DNA from: JAJDFU01 sp964595955
Lineage (GTDB): Bacteria; Bacteroidota; Bacteroidia; Chitinophagales; Saprospiraceae
Assembly (NCBI GenBank): GCA_964595955.1
Contig: CAZQSF010000029.1
Span: 1-38,946 of the forward strand
DNA: 38,946 nucleotides
Direction of reading: 5' to 3'
A program made the position numbers and the translations under genes. Shown here piece by piece: positions 35,810 to 38,946 of the stretch. Under the pieces are notes generated by a model. It worked only from the letters and a program-made list of their open reading frames with translations, did not search any database and was not told the origin of the DNA. Every line of letters starts with the position of its first letter. Within the stretch, counting starts at the first letter, position 1.

Positions 35810-36775
35810 ATGCTTCGCGTGGAGAACCTCAGCAAATCCTTTAACGGCACCCTGGCGGTAGACGGCATCGACTTCGAGGTGGCCGAAGGCGAGATCCTGG
35901 TGCTGCTGGGCACCAGCGGCTGCGGCAAGACCACCACCCTCAAGATGATCAACCGGCTCATCGAGCCCAGCGGCGGGCGCATCTGGATCGGTGGAGCGGA
36001 CGTCACCGACGAGGATCCCGTGCAGCTGCGCCGCCGCATCGGCTATGTGATCCAGGAGAACGGGCTCTTCCCCCACTACACCGTGGCCGACAACATCGCC
36101 CTGGTGCTGCGCCTGCTGGGCGAAAAGGAGAAGCGCATCCGCGAGCGGGTAGACGAGACCCTGCACATGCTGGAGATGGACCCCGCAGCCAATCGCAGGA
36201 AATACCCGCACGAGCTCAGCGGCGGCCAGCAACAGCGGGTGGCCATCGCCCGGGCCATCGCCGCCCGCCCGCCCCTGCTGCTGATGGACGAGCCCTTTAG
36301 CGCGCTCGACCCCATCACCCGGGCCGTGGCCCGCGACCGTTTCAAAGCCCTGGTGGGCGAGCTGCACACCACGGTGGTGCTGGTCACCCACGACGTGTTC
36401 GAGGCCGTGGTACTGGCCAGCCGCATCGCCCTGCTCGATCAGGGGCGCATCGTGCAGATCGGTCCGCCGGAAGAGCTGCTGCTGCATCCGGCCTCCGACT
36501 TCGTGCGCCACTTCTTCGACGGCAGCCGCCTGGAGCTAGAGCTGCGCAGTATCCCCTTGCGCGAGGTCCTGCCCTTCCTGGAGCTGCACCCGGCGGAAGC
36601 CGGCAGCGAGCACGCCCTGGAGGCCGGCCCGGAGGATCCGCTCTTCCAGACCCTGGAGACCCTGGCCACCCGCCAACTGCGGCAGGTGCACATCCGGGGG
36701 TACGGGCAGGTGCGCCGTGCCGAGCTGCTGCGCGCCTATTTTTTGTACAAGGACGAACTCGAAAACAACACCTAA
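35810..36775 (+). CDS. Osmoprotectant ABC transporter ATP-binding subunit (OpuCA/OsmV-like)
   Basis: The protein has 321 residues from ATG 35810. Walker A is GTSGCGKTT, the Q loop YVIQENGLFPHYTV is typical of the glycine betaine/choline (OpuC/OsmV) group, the signature is LSGGQQQR and Walker B is LLLMDEPFSALD. The last ~85 residues (from about 235) are where OpuCA proteins carry CBS domains; here the segment is short and only weakly CBS-like. It couples ATP use to import by the permease fusion that follows with no spacing (TAA then GTG). Confidence 0.9.
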   Translation: MLRVENLSKSFNGTLAVDGIDFEVAEGEILVLLGTSGCGKTTTLKMINRLIEPSGGRIWIGGADVTDEDPVQLRRRIGYVIQENGLFPHYTVADNIALVLRLLGEKEKRIRERVDETLHMLEMDPAANRRKYPHELSGGQQQRVAIARAIAARPPLLLMDEPFSALDPITRAVARDRFKALVGELHTTVVLVTHDVFEAVVLASRIALLDQGRIVQIGPPEELLLHPASDFVRHFFDGSRLELELRSIPLREVLPFLELHPAEAGSEHALEAGPEDPLFQTLETLATRQLRQVHIRGYGQVRRAELLRAYFLYKDELENNT

Positions 36776-38365
36776 GTGGACATACTGAGCGAGTGGTGGG
36801 CCTATCTGGTGGAAAACCGCGTGTCGGTGGGCCGGCGCACGCTGGAGCACCTCTGGCTGACCGGCGTGTCGGTGGCGCTGGCCATCCTGGTGGGCGTGCT
36901 CACCGGCATCCTGCTCACGCGCTACACCCGCTGGTCGAAGCCCGTGCTGGGCGTGGCCAATGTGGTGCAGACCATCCCCAGCATCGCCCTGCTCGGCTTT
37001 TTCATCCCCCTGCTCGGCATCGGCGCACTGCCGGCCATTATCGCCCTCTTTCTGTACGCCCTGCTGCCCATCATCCGCAACACCTATACCGGCATTCAGG
37101 ACGTGGATCCCGCCATCGTGGAAGCCGGCCGCGGCATGGGGCTCACCAACTTCCAGCTGCTCACCAAGGTGGAGCTGCCGCTGGCCCTGCCCACCCTCTT
37201 TGCCGGCATCCGCACGGCGGCGGTCATCAACGTGGGGGTGGCCACCCTCTGCGCCCTCATCGCAGCGGGCGGCCTGGGCGAGTTCATCTTCAACGGCATC
37301 GCCCTCAACAACAGCCTGCTCATCCTCACCGGGGCCGTGCCGGCCGCCCTGCTCGCCATCCTGCTCGACGCCGGGCTGGGGCTCATCCAGCAACACGTAC
37401 GCACCTACCTGCGGCCCATCCTCTGGGGGCTGGGCGCCCTGCTGCTCTTCCTGCTGGGGCGGGCCGCCTGGGACGCCCTGCGGCCGCAGCCCTTTACCGC
37501 CGGCCTGCCCTCGGAGTTCATTGAGCGGGAAGACGGCTGGAAAAAGCTGAAGGAAGCCTACCCCCTGCCGCTCAAGACCGTGCAGATGGACGCCGCCCTC
37601 ATGTACGACGCCCTGCACAACGGCCGCCTGGACGTGATCAGCGGCTACTCCACCGACGGGCGCATCCAGGCCTTCGACCTGCGCGTGCTGGAAGACGACC
37701 GCAACTTCTTCCCGCCCTACTTCGTGGCGCCGCTGGTGCGCCGCCCCTCGCTCGACCGCTATCCGGGCCTGGACTCAGTGCTCAACCTGCTGGCCGGCCG
37801 CATCCCCGACAGTACCATGCAGCGGCTCAACTACGAGGTGGATCAGCTCAAGCGCAGCCCGGCCCGGGTGGCGGAGGATTTCCTGCGGGCCGAAGGCTTC
37901 CCCACCGGGCGGGAGCGCAATACCGGCTCGCCCGACCTGGTGATCGGCGCCAAGAACTTTACCGAGCAGTACATCCTGGGCGAGCTCTACGCCCGCCTCA
38001 TCGAGAATCACCTGCCGCTGGACGTGGAGCTCAAGAGCGGCCTGGGCGGCACCCAGATCGTTTTCAACGCCCTGCTGGCCGGCGAGGTGGACCTCTATCC
38101 CGAGTACACCGGCACCGGCCTGCTCGTGCTGCTGGATACGCCGAACGAAACGGTAGCCGAACTCACCGGTAGCCCGCAGGCGGTGTACGAGTACGTAAAG
38201 GAGGCCTGCCGCGCGCAGTACGGGCTGATCTGGCTGGAGCCCATCGGCTTCAACAATTCCTACGCCCTGATGATGCGCAACGAACAAGCCGAAGAACTGG
38301 GCATCGAGACGATCACGGAGCTGTCGCAGTACTTGCAGGGGAAGGTGTATTCAGGGGGGGAGTAG
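36776..38365 (+). CDS. Osmoprotectant ABC permease fused to a permuted substrate-binding domain
   Basis: The protein has 529 residues from GTG 36776, directly after the ATPase stop. Residues about 20-235 are the permease with ANVVQTIPSIALLG and the EAA loop (VEAGRGMGLTNFQLLTKVEL). The rest is an OpuAC/OsmF-type binding domain, but in unusual order. The segment that usually lies in the C-terminal half (SEFIEREDGWKKL, VISGYSTDGRIQAFDLRVL, ILPDSTMQ-like DSTMQRLN) comes first (239-378). The usual N-terminal half follows (LVIGAKNFTEQYILGEL, GGTQIVFNALLAGEVDLYPEYTGTG, FNNSYALMM, ETITELSQYL; 387-520). Both halves appear complete, so this looks like circular permutation, not truncation. It should bind quaternary amines such as glycine betaine outside the inner membrane. 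Confidence 0.82.
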   Translation: MDILSEWWAYLVENRVSVGRRTLEHLWLTGVSVALAILVGVLTGILLTRYTRWSKPVLGVANVVQTIPSIALLGFFIPLLGIGALPAIIALFLYALLPIIRNTYTGIQDVDPAIVEAGRGMGLTNFQLLTKVELPLALPTLFAGIRTAAVINVGVATLCALIAAGGLGEFIFNGIALNNSLLILTGAVPAALLAILLDAGLGLIQQHVRTYLRPILWGLGALLLFLLGRAAWDALRPQPFTAGLPSEFIEREDGWKKLKEAYPLPLKTVQMDAALMYDALHNGRLDVISGYSTDGRIQAFDLRVLEDDRNFFPPYFVAPLVRRPSLDRYPGLDSVLNLLAGRIPDSTMQRLNYEVDQLKRSPARVAEDFLRAEGFPTGRERNTGSPDLVIGAKNFTEQYILGELYARLIENHLPLDVELKSGLGGTQIVFNALLAGEVDLYPEYTGTGLLVLLDTPNETVAELTGSPQAVYEYVKEACRAQYGLIWLEPIGFNNSYALMMRNEQAEELGIETITELSQYLQGKVYSGGE

Positions 38366-38377
38366 GGGGTAGTTGGG

Positions 38378-38432
38378 AGTCTTAAGTCCTTAGTCCTTAG
38401 TCCTGAGTCCTGAGTCTTTAGTCCTGAGTCTG
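38378..38432. repeat. 7-bp tandem repeat AGTCCTK
   Basis: About eight consecutive heptamers: AGTCTTA, AGTCCTT (x2), AGTCCTG (x2), AGTCTTT, AGTCCTG, then AGTCTG. It lies 12 bases after the ABC operon stop. The period is exact, with substitutions only at two positions. Confidence 0.9.
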
Positions 38433-38563
38433 CGCCGGTGGTGCGCGAACTCTTTGGTAGGCTTGCCTGGCGGAGGCAGAACATCCGGTGCGCAGGTCTG
38501 TGGGGGTTGCAGGAGAATCCGGACCCTTCTTCATCGTACCTTGGTGAACTATAAAACTACCGC

Positions 38564-38632
38564 ATGAACTCAAGCGACAAAAACCGCTGCGACTGGTGCG
38601 AGAAGGACGACCTGTCCCGGAAAATTCGGTGA
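38564..38632 (+). pseudogene. tag: N-terminal fragment of DNA-3-methyladenine glycosylase I (tag)
   Basis: Only 22 codons remain. The start (MNSSDKNRCDWCEKDDL) matches the opening of tag-encoded glycosylase I proteins, with the paired Cys and W in R-C-x-W-C-E-K-D-D-L, where intact members continue YxxYHDxEWG. Here the frame departs at SRKIR and stops. Downstream DNA shows no tag sequence in any frame; a hairpin and an inverted repeat begin there. The gene therefore seems cut at about 38615 by an insertion or rearrangement. A TACCTTGG box 20 bases upstream resembles its -7 box. Confidence 0.55.
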
Positions 38633-38639
38633 ATTTTCC
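38619..38639. repeat. 9-bp hairpin at the break in tag
   Basis: GGAAAATTC/GAATTTTCC around a 3-base loop GGT, exactly where tag homology ends. Confidence 0.6.
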
Positions 38640-38649
38640 GCCCAAAGGG

Positions 38650-38757
38650 CTGACGAATTGCAAAATTTTGAAAATCAGGTTTTTACCAATAAGCCAGTCT
38701 CATGCTTAGGTAACTGTTCTATCCATATTTGGGGGCACAAAATTTTGCAATTGTCAG
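38650..38757. mobile_element. 108-bp element bounded by inverted repeats (MITE- or IS-end-like)
   Basis: Left end 38650-38670 (CTGAC, G, then AATTGCAAAATTTTG) and right end 38738-38757 (CAAAATTTTGCAATT then GTCAG) are inverted copies with one extra base. The 67-base interior has no coding potential. No transposase is seen before the window ends. Could be a short non-autonomous element or the nested end of a larger one. Confidence 0.45.
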
Positions 38758-38946
38758 GGTCTTAGATGCTGACAAGCATAGCTTCGTCAGTATTATCCTG
38801 ACGATACTTCGGATGTCCGCATTAAAAACCTTGATAAAGGTGGGTGACAATACGCCTATTTCCAGCCATTTATCGTCATTGTTCACGGTTCTCGTGCATA
38901 ATCCGGGTTATCGCGCCAAGTTAAGCCTTGAGAAGGGGGAAGGGGT
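38758..38946. other. Right-edge non-coding sequence
   Basis: No open frame of note. A short hairpin (CGTCAG/CTGACG, 38785-38803) is the only structure seen. Base composition is more AT-rich than the neighbouring operon, as expected of inserted DNA. Confidence 0.4.

Noticed and set aside
38785..38803. Small hairpin at the right edge as a terminator
   Set aside because: Six base pairs, AT-rich loop, no T run and no gene before it.

Overview
The window looks like chromosomal DNA of a fairly GC-rich, probably marine or polysaccharide-degrading member of the Bacteroidota, perhaps a Saprospiria-like lineage (lineage inferred from gene style; no 16S is present). The support is: TAnnTTTG-type -7 boxes close to several start codons, many lipoproteins, a type 9 secretion (T9SS) sorting domain, a TonB plug-only protein, a VPS10/BNR giant protein and the start of a hybrid two-component (reg_prop) sensor.

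1-17.6 kb is a beta-glucan (laminarin-type) utilisation locus without SusC/SusD. A divergently oriented sensor-regulator fragment (1-184, minus) faces a same-strand run: a clan-A glycosidase fused to a predicted outer-membrane beta-barrel; a four-repeat carbohydrate-binding lipoprotein; a GH16 laminarinase lipoprotein; a large cytoplasmic GH94/GH149/GH161-type phosphorylase; a GH17 lipoprotein; a GH30 lipoprotein; a GPH/MFS sugar transporter whose C-terminus is a whole GH17 enzyme; a free cytoplasmic GH17 paralogue; and a small unknown protein. Inferred flow: surface binding and GH16 cutting, uptake through the barrel protein, periplasmic trimming by GH30 (beta-1,6 side branches) and GH17 (beta-1,3), inner-membrane import by the transporter-GH17 fusion, then cytoplasmic GH17 processing and phosphorolysis to glucose-1-phosphate.

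17.6-26.9 kb is mixed: a TonB plug-only protein, tRNA-Thr(CGU) with terminator and a 14-bp copy of its 3' end, a DUF523 protein, a barrel-like outer-membrane protein, a small membrane protein, an F420-type NADP oxidoreductase, a DUF1801 protein, a VPS10/BNR protein and a sigma factor/anti-sigma pair.

26.9-38.9 kb is housekeeping and transport: a serine hydrolase that lacks the SxxK lysine, a potassium channel gene with one in-frame stop, a Pat-like acyl-CoA synthetase/acetyltransferase divergent from thrS, a small protein made only of a T9SS tail, an LpxD-like acyltransferase, and an osmoprotectant ABC transporter whose fused binding domain appears circularly permuted. The right edge holds heptamer repeats, a broken 3-methyladenine glycosylase start and inverted repeats that suggest a mobile-element insertion.

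All function calls are by reading motifs; no database search was run.
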